NCBI GenBank assembly: GCA_030837395.1
Contig: JAUPKO010000856.1
Coordinates: 1 to 5,737 of the forward strand
Reading direction: 5' to 3'
Source: Actinomycetota bacterium
Lineage (GTDB): Bacteria > Actinomycetota > Actinomycetes > S36-B12 > UBA10799
DNA: 5,737 nucleotides
Below are positions 1 through 5,737 of this stretch, in pieces. A model generated the notes under the pieces. That model had not been told where the DNA came from. It saw only the letters and a list, made by a program, of their open reading frames with translations, and searched no databases. The position numbers and the translations under genes are program-made. Numbering within the stretch: the first letter of the stretch is position 1; the number at the start of each line of letters is the position of its first letter.

Positions 1-179
1 ATGTAGTGACCGCCTGACCCCGATGCCGACGACGCCCGGGGAGAGACCAGCTCCGCAGTGACGTGAGGCCTTCGAGAGACCGCAATGAACACCGAGGCCA
101 GACGCTGGTGCAACAACGTCAACGTGGGCTGCGTGAACGCCCCCTGAACGCGAGCCGGCTCACCCACCACATCACTCAT
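1..179 (-). CDS. Hypothetical protein, N-terminal part, cut by the left window edge
   Basis: This minus-strand frame starts at the ATG at 179-177 and stays open for 59 codons to the window edge, so its 3' part is missing. A Shine-Dalgarno sequence AGGGAG (191-186) lies six bases before the ATG, which supports this start; the frame is also open upstream and a GTG at 245-243 is an alternative. The peptide begins MSDVVGEPARVQGAFTQPTL, followed by a helix-like stretch with residues such as LLHQRLASVFIAV at about 22-34, then a Ser/Gly/Arg-rich part. There is no signal peptide or recognisable catalytic motif. I do not recognise the family. It lies downstream of the insertion sequence in the same orientation, and before that insertion it may have lain downstream of the restriction operon. 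Real translation is likely because of the ribosome site; the function is unknown. Confidence 0.55.
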   Translation of the reverse strand, partial: MSDVVGEPARVQGAFTQPTLTLLHQRLASVFIAVSRRPHVTAELVSPRASSASGSGGHY

Positions 180-185
180 CTGCCG

Positions 186-191
186 CTCCCT
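186..191 (-). promoter_or_regulatory. Ribosome binding site for the left-edge gene
   Basis: On the minus strand the hexamer AGGGAG sits six bases upstream of the ATG at 179-177. This is near-ideal spacing and complementarity to the 16S rRNA 3' end, and it is the main reason for choosing this ATG over the upstream GTG codons in the same open frame. Confidence 0.55.
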
Positions 192-333
192 GAAATGCCC
201 CGTCGCCGCAGACACCGTCTCCGGCGATCCAGGACCTCTGATCACAGCATGGTGGCATCCGCTACCGACAAGTCACCGATCGAGCCCATCTCATCGATGA
301 TGGGGTGCGGGACAGATTTGTAGGTGCCCATGT

Positions 334-1812
334 TCAGGTTCGGCAGGGGGCGAGGTGGGTGTCCGGGATCTGGTTGTGGGGGCGTGTCCAGAGGTGGTCC
401 CAGGGGCCGCTGGCTTGCTGGCATCGGAGGGTGAGGATGCCGGTGGCGCCGGGGGTGGTCCAGTGCCTGCCGGAGAGTTTGAGGCGTTGACCGATGACGG
501 CTTTGCAGCCGGCTTCGACGTTGCCGGAGCCGATGAACATGCCGTGCTTGCGGTAGTGGGCGTAGCGCCTCCGGACGGTGTTGGTTCGGAAGTAGGTCAG
601 GGCCTTGTCCCGATCGACGGCTTTGACCCCTACCAGGGGGTATTCGGGTGCGGTGGCGGCGGCGATGATCGCCTCGATGTCGCGGGCGTCGAGTTCGTCC
701 AGCCGTTCCCGGAGCCACTGCGCGGGGTCGGTGACGATGAACGCGAGGGTGGCGGCCAGGTCGTGCAGGTGTTCGCGGGCGTGGTAGATGTCCACGATCT
801 GGGTCGCTTCGGGCAGGAGCTTGCCGGCCAGTTTCCAGATCCAGACCGCGCCGTCGCCCAGGACGACGAGCTGGCGGACGTGGTCGCCGCCGCGGCGGCG
901 GGCCTCGGCCGCGACCAGGGGCCCGAACTCGTGCGCGGGGGCGAAGGAGGCCAGGTAACTGGACGAATCGGGGTCACGGACCGGGTATCCGTCGTCGTTG
1001 AGTTCGGTCTGGGTGAACAGGCACGCCAGTTTCACTTCCCGGGTGCGGGCCCGCCCGTCGTCCGGCAGTGTGCTGCCCTGGCCGTCGGGCCGGGCGGTCT
1101 TACCGGCCCGGCCCGCGGTTTCCGTAGCGGTCATCGGCACGCCGGTCCCGTCGATCGCGACGTAGAGGATGTCCGGCATCGGGCTGGGCGGCAACGGGAC
1201 CAGGGTCCGGGCCCGGATCGCCTCGGCCCGGGCGGTGATCACTGCAGCGGCGGCTCGCCCGTCGACCTCGGCGGCCCGCTGCACGGCCTTGGCGTTCACG
1301 TCCACCCCGGCCAGATCGGACAGCAGGCCCACCGCCGGGGCGAACGGCGCCGCCGCGCCAGCCCGGTCGATCATCCGGCGCAGCCCCGGGGTCAGCGACG
1401 TTCCGGCCACCCCCAACTCCTCGTCGCGGGGCGCGTGGCCGTGCCCGCACACGGCGCAGTGGTACCAGGCCCGCCGCAACGCCACCGGGCCGAGCACCGT
1501 GTGCAGGGTCTTGTCCCGGTAGGCGATGAACTCGGCCTGATGCCCGGCGCCGCAGTCGATCCGGGGGCCGCGATGACCGGGGTCGGCGGCCAGCAGCCGG
1601 CCCAGCAGAGACCCACCCAGTTCCAGCATCGCGGTGCGGATCGCCAACTCCACCGCTTCCCAACCGTCCCCGCCGTCCCGGCCGGACTCGCCCTCCACGG
1701 CGGCGGCCACCTGCCCGGCCGCCACGGCGGCCAGCCGCGTCACCTCGGTGGTGATCTCCGCCCGGAGCTGGGCCCCGAGCTCGGCGCGGGACCGGCTGGA
1801 GAGCCCCCTTTT
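334..1812 (-). CDS. ISKra4-family DDE transposase (downstream frame, probably expressed by -1 frameshift)
   Basis: This frame encodes the catalytic part of the transposase, which cuts and joins the element's ends. It is open back to a GTG at 2013, but the product upstream of about 1809 looks like a shadow of the DUF6788 frame, so translation probably enters by a -1 slip on AAA at 1811-1809. Numbering from the 2013 GTG (559 aa), a Cys pair lies at YHCAVCG (184-190), with another Cys near 154. The first Asp is in YVAIDGTGV (D288), the second in VVLGDGAVWIW (D387), followed by the family-typical VDIYHAREHL (407-416), and the Glu is in GSGNVEAGCK (E500). All three DDE residues are present and no stop interrupts the catalytic region. 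An alternative is independent translation from the GTG at 1743-1741, which overlaps the upstream frame's stop as GTGA and would give 469 aa. The stop at 336-334 lies about 30 bp from the presumed end of the element. Confidence 0.85.
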   Translation of the reverse strand, partial: KRGLSSRSRAELGAQLRAEITTEVTRLAAVAAGQVAAAVEGESGRDGGDGWEAVELAIRTAMLELGGSLLGRLLAADPGHRGPRIDCGAGHQAEFIAYRDKTLHTVLGPVALRRAWYHCAVCGHGHAPRDEELGVAGTSLTPGLRRMIDRAGAAAPFAPAVGLLSDLAGVDVNAKAVQRAAEVDGRAAAAVITARAEAIRARTLVPLPPSPMPDILYVAIDGTGVPMTATETAGRAGKTARPDGQGSTLPDDGRARTREVKLACLFTQTELNDDGYPVRDPDSSSYLASFAPAHEFGPLVAAEARRRGGDHVRQLVVLGDGAVWIWKLAGKLLPEATQIVDIYHAREHLHDLAATLAFIVTDPAQWLRERLDELDARDIEAIIAAATAPEYPLVGVKAVDRDKALTYFRTNTVRRRYAHYRKHGMFIGSGNVEAGCKAVIGQRLKLSGRHWTTPGATGILTLRCQQASGPWDHLWTRPHNQIPDTHLAPCRT

Positions 1813-2207
1813 TCGTCCCCGGACCCTGGGGAGGCCGCCGAAGCGGGCGGTACCGCCGAGCGCGCCTCGCAGATCGCCTCGTTCACCTCCACGATCAACT
1901 GCGACAGCGTGGCGAACCGGTCGTAGCCCGCCAGCTCCCCGCGCACCTTGCCCACTTCCCCGGCAGCCAGTTACCGACCCCGCGTCCCGCGCCCGGGCAC
2001 CGACCTGGTCCACAGGTACCGCGGCCCGTACCCGGGATGATCCGGCCGGGCGCAGACACAGTCCGACTTGCCGCAGCCACGGTAGTTCTCACTGACCGAA
2101 CCCCGCCGGAAGTCCCCGACCTCGGCCAACTCCTCGCACAGCCGGGCCCGCTGTCCCTCCAGTTCCTCCAGCCGGGCCTCCAGGTACGGATCGGACACCA
2201 CGACCAC
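1740..2207 (-). pseudogene. DUF6788-type protein of the ISKra4 element, interrupted by an in-frame TAA
   Basis: This is the upstream frame of the insertion sequence. After GTG candidates at 2207, 2201 and 2198 it reads SDPYLEARLEELEGQRARL (a charged helix), then a cysteine cluster in SENYRGCGKSDCVCARPDHP, then YGPRYLWTRSV. This pattern is typical of the small DUF6788 proteins encoded next to ISKra4 transposases; the C-x4-C-x-C spacing suggests metal binding. A TAA at 1973-1971 then stops the frame, but the same frame continues at once with LAAGEVGKVRGELAGYDRF and a helical tail, which is the expected rest of the domain. One base change (CAA Gln to TAA) would explain it. Without a frameshift the frame ends at the TGA at 1742-1740 after a Pro/Ser/Gly-rich tail that does not look like real protein. 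Reinitiation at the GTG at 1955-1953 could produce the C-terminal part. An even longer frame from TTG at 2258 exists, but that codon lies at the element's tip. Confidence 0.7.
1804..1813 (-). promoter_or_regulatory. Candidate programmed -1 ribosomal frameshift site (A5G5)
   Basis: The minus strand reads AAAAAGGGGG here. In the upstream frame the codons are GAA AAA GGG GGC. Lys-tRNA on AAA (1811-1809) can re-pair perfectly one base back (1812-1810), after which the next codon is AGG (1809-1807) and translation continues as RGLSSRSRAELGAQLRAE in the transposase frame. The two frames differ by exactly -1. Helix-like sequence (ELGAQLRAEITTEV) starts in the transposase frame just after the run, while the upstream frame becomes Pro/Ser/Gly-rich. 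A GC-rich stretch downstream (CCGAGCTCGGGGCCCAGCTC) could fold as a stimulator. Programmed frameshifting on A-rich slippery runs is well known in bacterial insertion sequences; its use here is inferred. Confidence 0.55.
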
Positions 2208-2263
2208 CCCAATCTGGCTGTTTGACCCACAACCAGACCAGGCTCTCACCTGCGCCAATCCCC

Positions 2264-2561
2264 GTCACCTACGTTCGTGTCGCGCACCCACGATGATGCC
2301 TGGCTTCAGATCACCGACCAGATGTTCGCAGCGACCCTTTGCACCATCCACAAGCGGCAGAAGTAGCCGGTCACGAGGATCGGACAGGGCAGCACGCAGG
2401 AACAGCCGTCGCCCAGCTTGCTGCCTGGTTTCCGTCTTTCAGAGACGGTGACGTGACTCGGCGACACGCCGGGGCATAGCGGACGCAAATGCTGGGCGAA
2501 GGTGCACTCGACCAGGCACTGAAGTTGTAACTGGAGCACGGGGCAGGTCCCCGCGCCGCGT
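2264..2561. other. Stretch between the insertion sequence and res without a convincing gene
   Basis: About 300 bp downstream of res. Open frames on both strands are short, have no good ribosome site and match nothing I recognise. Two coding-like scraps are visible. On the minus strand, a frame without a good start codon ends in CEHLVGDLKPGIIVGARHER before a TGA close to the insertion sequence. On the plus strand, a frame reads THDDAWLQITDQMFAATL and ends at a TAG near 2369. They overlap each other, so at most one can be a decayed coding remnant. The stretch also holds the hairpin listed at 2536-2556 and a small perfect 6-bp stem at 2432-2448. No tRNA or CRISPR repeat is visible. Confidence 0.4.
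2536..2556 (-). terminator. Hairpin just after res, possible transcription terminator
   Basis: Read on the minus strand, GCGCGGGG and CCCCGTGC form an eight-pair stem (one G-T pair) around the five-base loop ACCTG, starting five bases past the res stop codon at 2564-2562. No T-run follows, so it is not a textbook intrinsic terminator. U-tract-poor hairpins are often proposed as terminators in high-GC actinobacteria, and the position fits the end of a mod-res transcript. Confidence 0.45.
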
Positions 2562-5500
2562 TCACGATTTTGGTCCGACGAGTTGCATCAACTGCCCGTA
2601 GTCGGTCACGACGTCGTACGTCACGGCCTCATCGTTTTTCTCGGCGAGCGAGGCGAAGAACCTGCGGGCACACTCGATCTTCGCGTCCTCGATGCCCTTT
2701 AGCTGCATCGAGAAAAGTGAGCCCTTCGTCTCAGCAACGAAGTAGACGTGCTTGACGGCGCCCTCCTGGAAGGCGATGGCCCAGTCGGGGTTGTAGGCGC
2801 CGACCGGAGTGGGGATGAAGAATCCTCGGGGCAGCTTCGCGTAGACGACGACCTCGTTGCTGGTGTCCAGGTCGGTCACGAAGGCGCGTTCCACCTTGGA
2901 GTCGGTAACCGCGTAGTCATAAATGTGCTTCTTGAGCTTACTCCCAGCCTTCGTGAAGTCCTGCTTCGTCTGGCTCTCGGTGAAGATTGCGCTGTCGAAT
3001 CGGTCCGCGAGCGCGTCGTAGGCCAGGTGCTCGACTATGACAGTGGCCTTCTGCTCATTGATGAGCCGCGCTGCCTCAGTGATGAACTGCTCGGGGTTCT
3101 GCCGGTACTTCGCGAACGTAACCGTCGACACCTTCGCGAGAATCGCGCCGACCGTGCGCCGGATAAGCTGGGTCTTCTCTGTGATCTCACCGAGAAGATC
3201 GTAGGCAACTTGCGACGACGCGGAGATCGTCTCAGCGTGCGTGCTCGTATTGCTGACATCAAACCCCGTTCCTGAGGCGAGGTCGTCAGGATCGAGGGTT
3301 GCGCGCTGCTGGCCGCCCTGGACGACGTACTGCATAGCGGCGACCGCGAGATTCTTGTCGAGCGTACGCACGCACTTGTCGATCAGCTCAGCGGAGTTGA
3401 ACTCGACCTGGTAGACAGTTCTGTGGTTGATCCGTCGCCAGAGCTCCTGGAACTCCTTCCTGGCGAAGTTCTCCTCGTTTAGCGGGATGTGCTTCGGCTT
3501 GCGCCCATCATCCGGCAGCGGGAGATCGAGGTAGAGGGCGTCGACGAGCGGCCAGAGGAAGTCCGCCACCGGTTTGAGTACGTCGGACGTCGGCTCGGCA
3601 AGCGTGCCCGCATCTCGTGCTGCCTTGTAGGTCTCGGAGAGAGTGTCATCGTCGTTGATGTAGTCGTTCTTGACCAGGTACTTGTACAGGGCGTTCGCGA
3701 GTGCTTCCTCGACGACGCTCTCGCCAGTTGGAGTGGTGAACGTCTTGCCAACGAAGTACTTGACAGTCGCCTTGCGGGGACGGGCTGCCAGCGACTCACT
3801 GATCTCTTTCTGGAGCCCGGCAACGAAGTCTGTGTACGACTCGTCGGTGACGACGGTCAGCCCGTTGATGTCGTGCACGGTGACCGGGTTGTCCATGCGC
3901 TCGCCGTGCTGGTCGACTGCGAGCCGCAGGCCCCGGCCGATCTCCTGTCGGCGTGAGACCGTGTTGTTGCTCTTCTTGAGCATGCCCATGATGAACACGT
4001 TGGGATTGTCCCAGCCCTCGCGCAGCGCGGAGTGAGAGAAGATGAACCGCACGGGCTCGGCGAAGGACAGCAGACGTTCCTTGTCCTTGAGGATCAGGTC
4101 ATAGGCGTCCACGTCCGTGGATTGCCCGGCGTCCTCGCCGCGCTTGGCAATGGTGGGGTCGACCAGCCTCTTGGTCTTCTTGTCAATCGAGAAGTACCCC
4201 TGGTGCACAACGCGCACAGCATCACGCTTCAGGTAGTCCTGGTAGGCGGCCCCTTCATCCAGGGCGAGTTCGTCCAGCACCTCGCAGACCGCGACGGTGT
4301 ATTCCTCTTCAAAGACGCGAGCATAGTCGCCCAGCGTATCCTCGCGGTCGTAGTTCCGATACTTGGCCACTTCGTCGATGAAGAACAGCGACAGCACCTT
4401 GATGCCCTGCGCGAAGAGCTCACGCTCCTTGTCCAGGTGGGCGCGGATCACCTCACGGATCTGGATGCGCCGCTTGGACTCTTCCGTCACGTCACGGTCT
4501 GCGAGCTGGCCCGCGAACACGACGTCGCCGTTGCTCAGCTCGATGACGTCCCTGATCGCATCAATGTCGGTGATGAACAGACCCTTGTACGCCTCGATGC
4601 CGCCAGAGACGTCGTGGAGGTTCGATCCGACGTCCAGCCTCTTGACCTGGCGCTTGATCAGACCGGCTTTCATCTGCACCTCGATCTCGACGCGAGCGCG
4701 AGGCTTGGCGCCCTTGGCGATCTCAATGCCATCCAAGTACAGGTAGGCGGTGCTGCCCGCGAGTCCTTTGACGGTGATGCCGCGCACCGCGATCTTCTTC
4801 ACCAACTTCTGGTTGTAGGCGTCGAGAGCGTCGAGCCGGTGGATCTTGTTGTGTTCCACCTTGTGCGTGGCCGAGTAGCGCAGCACCATGAGCGCCTTAA
4901 ACCGCGAGAGTGCCTCCAGCGACTTGTCAGCTCCGATCTTCTGGGGTTCGTCGATGATCACGATCGGCCGGTTCGCAGCTATCACGTCGATCGGGCAGCG
5001 GGACTGGAAGTCATCGAGCACGTCGTAAATGCGCCGGTTGTCCTTGCCGGTCGCGTTGAACGCCTGGATGTTGATGACCATCACCTGCACCCCAGCGTCC
5101 GAGCTAAACCGCTCCAACTCGTGCAACTGGGCCGAGTTATAGATGAAGGACCGCGGCTTGGTGCCGTAGGCCTGCTGGAAGTGCTCGGCGGTGATGTCGA
5201 ACGACTTCTTCACACCCTCACGGATCGCCACGCTGGGAACCACGACGATGAACTTGCCCCACCCATACCGCTTGTGAAGCTCCATGATCGTCTTGATGTA
5301 GACGTACGTCTTGCCCGTACCCGTCTCCATCTCAACGTCGAAGTTCGGCGCACCGGGAGCAGCCTTGCTGTCGACGAGCTTCGGCGACTGCGGCAGATTC
5401 CGGCTGCGCTGCACCGCATGGACGTTCTCCAGCAACTGAACTGCGCCCAGTGCGATCTCGGCGTTCCGGAGCCCCGAGTCTGCTGTTTCCGGGATCTCCA

Positions 5501-5642
5501 ACGCTGACTGTGCCACCCTCCCGCGGCGTCCAGGGTCGACACGGTATGACACCCCGCCGTAATTGGGCTGTCCGACAAAGCAGTCCACAACTGCATCGAC
5601 GGCGTCGGTTTGGTATTCCTGGATCTTGAACTGGAGCTTCAT
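2562..5642 (-). CDS. res: Type III restriction-modification system restriction subunit (Res)
   Basis: Res is the ATP-dependent helicase-nuclease subunit of a type III restriction system; it acts in a complex with the Mod methyltransferase, moves or diffuses along DNA using ATP and cuts beside unmodified recognition sites. The 1026-aa product has a Q-motif-like start (FKIQEYQTDAV, 5-15), Walker A METGTGKTY (105-113), motif II IDEPQ (230-234; DEPQ is characteristic of type III Res), motif III SAT (257-259), motif V region HSALREGWDNPNVF (537-550) and motif VI QEIGRGLRL (566-574). Near the C-terminus, NPDWAIAF (951-958) and VAETKG (969-974) form the PD...ExK nuclease core. Length and domain order match complete family members. 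The ATG at 5642-5640 is chosen because the protein starts with the family's usual KLQFKIQ-like N-terminus and lies 5 bp after the preceding gene's stop. Only a weak AAAGG precedes it, so translational coupling to mod is likely. There is no internal stop and all key residues are present; it appears intact. Confidence 0.96.
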   Translation of the reverse strand: MKLQFKIQEYQTDAVDAVVDCFVGQPNYGGVSYRVDPGRRGRVAQSALEIPETADSGLRNAEIALGAVQLLENVHAVQRSRNLPQSPKLVDSKAAPGAPNFDVEMETGTGKTYVYIKTIMELHKRYGWGKFIVVVPSVAIREGVKKSFDITAEHFQQAYGTKPRSFIYNSAQLHELERFSSDAGVQVMVINIQAFNATGKDNRRIYDVLDDFQSRCPIDVIAANRPIVIIDEPQKIGADKSLEALSRFKALMVLRYSATHKVEHNKIHRLDALDAYNQKLVKKIAVRGITVKGLAGSTAYLYLDGIEIAKGAKPRARVEIEVQMKAGLIKRQVKRLDVGSNLHDVSGGIEAYKGLFITDIDAIRDVIELSNGDVVFAGQLADRDVTEESKRRIQIREVIRAHLDKERELFAQGIKVLSLFFIDEVAKYRNYDREDTLGDYARVFEEEYTVAVCEVLDELALDEGAAYQDYLKRDAVRVVHQGYFSIDKKTKRLVDPTIAKRGEDAGQSTDVDAYDLILKDKERLLSFAEPVRFIFSHSALREGWDNPNVFIMGMLKKSNNTVSRRQEIGRGLRLAVDQHGERMDNPVTVHDINGLTVVTDESYTDFVAGLQKEISESLAARPRKATVKYFVGKTFTTPTGESVVEEALANALYKYLVKNDYINDDDTLSETYKAARDAGTLAEPTSDVLKPVADFLWPLVDALYLDLPLPDDGRKPKHIPLNEENFARKEFQELWRRINHRTVYQVEFNSAELIDKCVRTLDKNLAVAAMQYVVQGGQQRATLDPDDLASGTGFDVSNTSTHAETISASSQVAYDLLGEITEKTQLIRRTVGAILAKVSTVTFAKYRQNPEQFITEAARLINEQKATVIVEHLAYDALADRFDSAIFTESQTKQDFTKAGSKLKKHIYDYAVTDSKVERAFVTDLDTSNEVVVYAKLPRGFFIPTPVGAYNPDWAIAFQEGAVKHVYFVAETKGSLFSMQLKGIEDAKIECARRFFASLAEKNDEAVTYDVVTDYGQLMQLVGPKS

Positions 5643-5647
5643 CGGGT

Positions 5648-5737
5648 TCAGATGGCCTTTATGTCCGTCGCGGGCGAGATCTCGGCGAAAATCTGCTCAG
5701 CGTTGATCCGATCGGCATCTGTGGCGAAGCCCCAGTC
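5648..5737 (-). CDS. mod: C-terminal end of the upstream gene, probably type III DNA methyltransferase (Mod)
   Basis: A minus-strand frame enters from the right edge and ends at the TGA at 5650-5648, giving 29 residues beginning DWGFATDADRINAEQIF and ending in DIKAI. Only the tail is visible, so no methyltransferase motif can be checked. The call rests on context: in type III systems mod directly precedes res in the same orientation, and here the two are separated by 5 bp. The acidic/charged ending with an INxEQIF-like segment resembles tails of such methyltransferases from memory, but this was not verified by alignment. Mod would provide DNA recognition and adenine methylation for the complex. 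Another operon gene between mod and res cannot be excluded. Confidence 0.65.
   Translation of the reverse strand, partial: DWGFATDADRINAEQIFAEISPATDIKAI

Larger units (their letters stand above)
302..2263 (-). mobile_element. ISKra4-family insertion sequence (approximate ends)
   Basis: The element contains a DUF6788-type upstream frame and an ISKra4-type DDE transposase, both on the minus strand. The ends are estimated. At the right, the minus strand reads GGGGATTGGCGCAGGTGAG inwards from 2263; at the left, the plus strand reads GGGGTGCGGGACAGATTTG inwards from 302. Both begin with a G run and share partial matches such as GG..CAG, which is only a weak imperfect inverted repeat. A left terminus at GGGACAG (309) is also possible. 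No target duplication directly abuts these ends; the hexamer GTCACC occurs at 272-277 and at 2264-2269, but only the right copy abuts the proposed terminus. The length of about 1.96 kb fits the family. The element is visibly more GC-rich than the res gene beside it. Its presence is well supported; the exact borders are not. Confidence 0.65.

Noticed and set aside
85..147. A 20-codon plus-strand ATG frame (product with WCNNVNVGC)
   Set aside because: No ribosome site, and it lies antisense to the left-edge gene; length is within chance.
63..323. A plus-strand 86-codon frame at the left edge
   Set aside because: Antisense to the better supported gene starting at 179, Arg-rich at first, and it runs across the presumed end of the insertion sequence.
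355..1926. A 523-codon plus-strand open frame opposite the transposase
   Set aside because: It is exactly antisense to the transposase, which has clear DDE motifs. Its product is a Gly/Pro/Val/Arg-rich composition typical of shadows in GC-rich DNA.
1813..2013. The first 68 or so codons of the transposase frame from the GTG at 2013
   Set aside because: This stretch lies over the DUF6788 coding region in another frame and gives a Gly/Arg-rich product unlike a transposase N-terminus.
2432..2448. Perfect 6-bp stem with a 5-base loop (CCGTCT/AGACGG)
   Set aside because: Short, no T-run on either strand, and more than 110 bp past res; could easily be chance.
2306..2539. A minus-strand 77-codon frame (GTG start) in the gap after res
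   Set aside because: Cys/Leu-rich product without recognisable family; it overlaps other equally open frames and lacks a Shine-Dalgarno sequence.
2371..2565. A minus-strand 64-codon frame whose GTG overlaps the res stop codon
   Set aside because: The start-stop overlap is tempting, but the product is Ser/Ala/Pro/Cys-rich without motifs, has no clear ribosome site, and begins over the hairpin that may end the transcript.
4032..5507. A 491-codon plus-strand open frame opposite res
   Set aside because: Antisense to a well-supported Res coding region, with low-complexity L/V/D-rich product and no recognisable motif.

Overview
The base composition, frequent GTG starts and long open antisense frames suggest a high-GC actinobacterium, but no species can be named from this window. 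All recognisable genes are on the minus strand, so transcription runs from high to low coordinates. In that order the window holds the last 29 codons of a gene that is probably a type III DNA methyltransferase (mod), an intact type III restriction subunit (res, 1026 aa), about 300 bp without a convincing gene, a roughly 2 kb ISKra4-family insertion sequence, and the first 59 codons of an unrecognised gene that runs off the left edge.

Right part (2562-5737): mod and res lie 5 bp apart in one orientation, the usual layout of a type III restriction-modification operon. Res keeps its Walker A, DEPQ, SAT and QxxGRGLR helicase motifs and a C-terminal PD...ETK nuclease motif, so it looks functional. 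A strong hairpin begins five bases after its stop and may end the transcript.

Middle part (about 302-2263): the insertion sequence has two overlapping frames. The upstream frame encodes a small cysteine-containing protein of the DUF6788 type, commonly found beside ISKra4 transposases. The downstream frame encodes the DDE transposase. The two frames are in -1 register and meet at an A5G5 run (1804-1813, minus strand), as expected for a programmed -1 frameshift. The upstream frame also carries one in-frame TAA (1971-1973) in the middle of its conserved domain. This copy is therefore probably defective or depends on reinitiation. The element's exact ends and target duplication could not be fixed.

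Left part (1-301): an ATG with a good Shine-Dalgarno sequence opens a minus-strand gene cut by the window edge. I do not recognise its product. The overall picture is a restriction-modification locus followed by a transposon insertion. I see no clear evidence of a new system. The points most worth checking are the frameshift site combined with the nonsense codon, and the identity of the edge gene.
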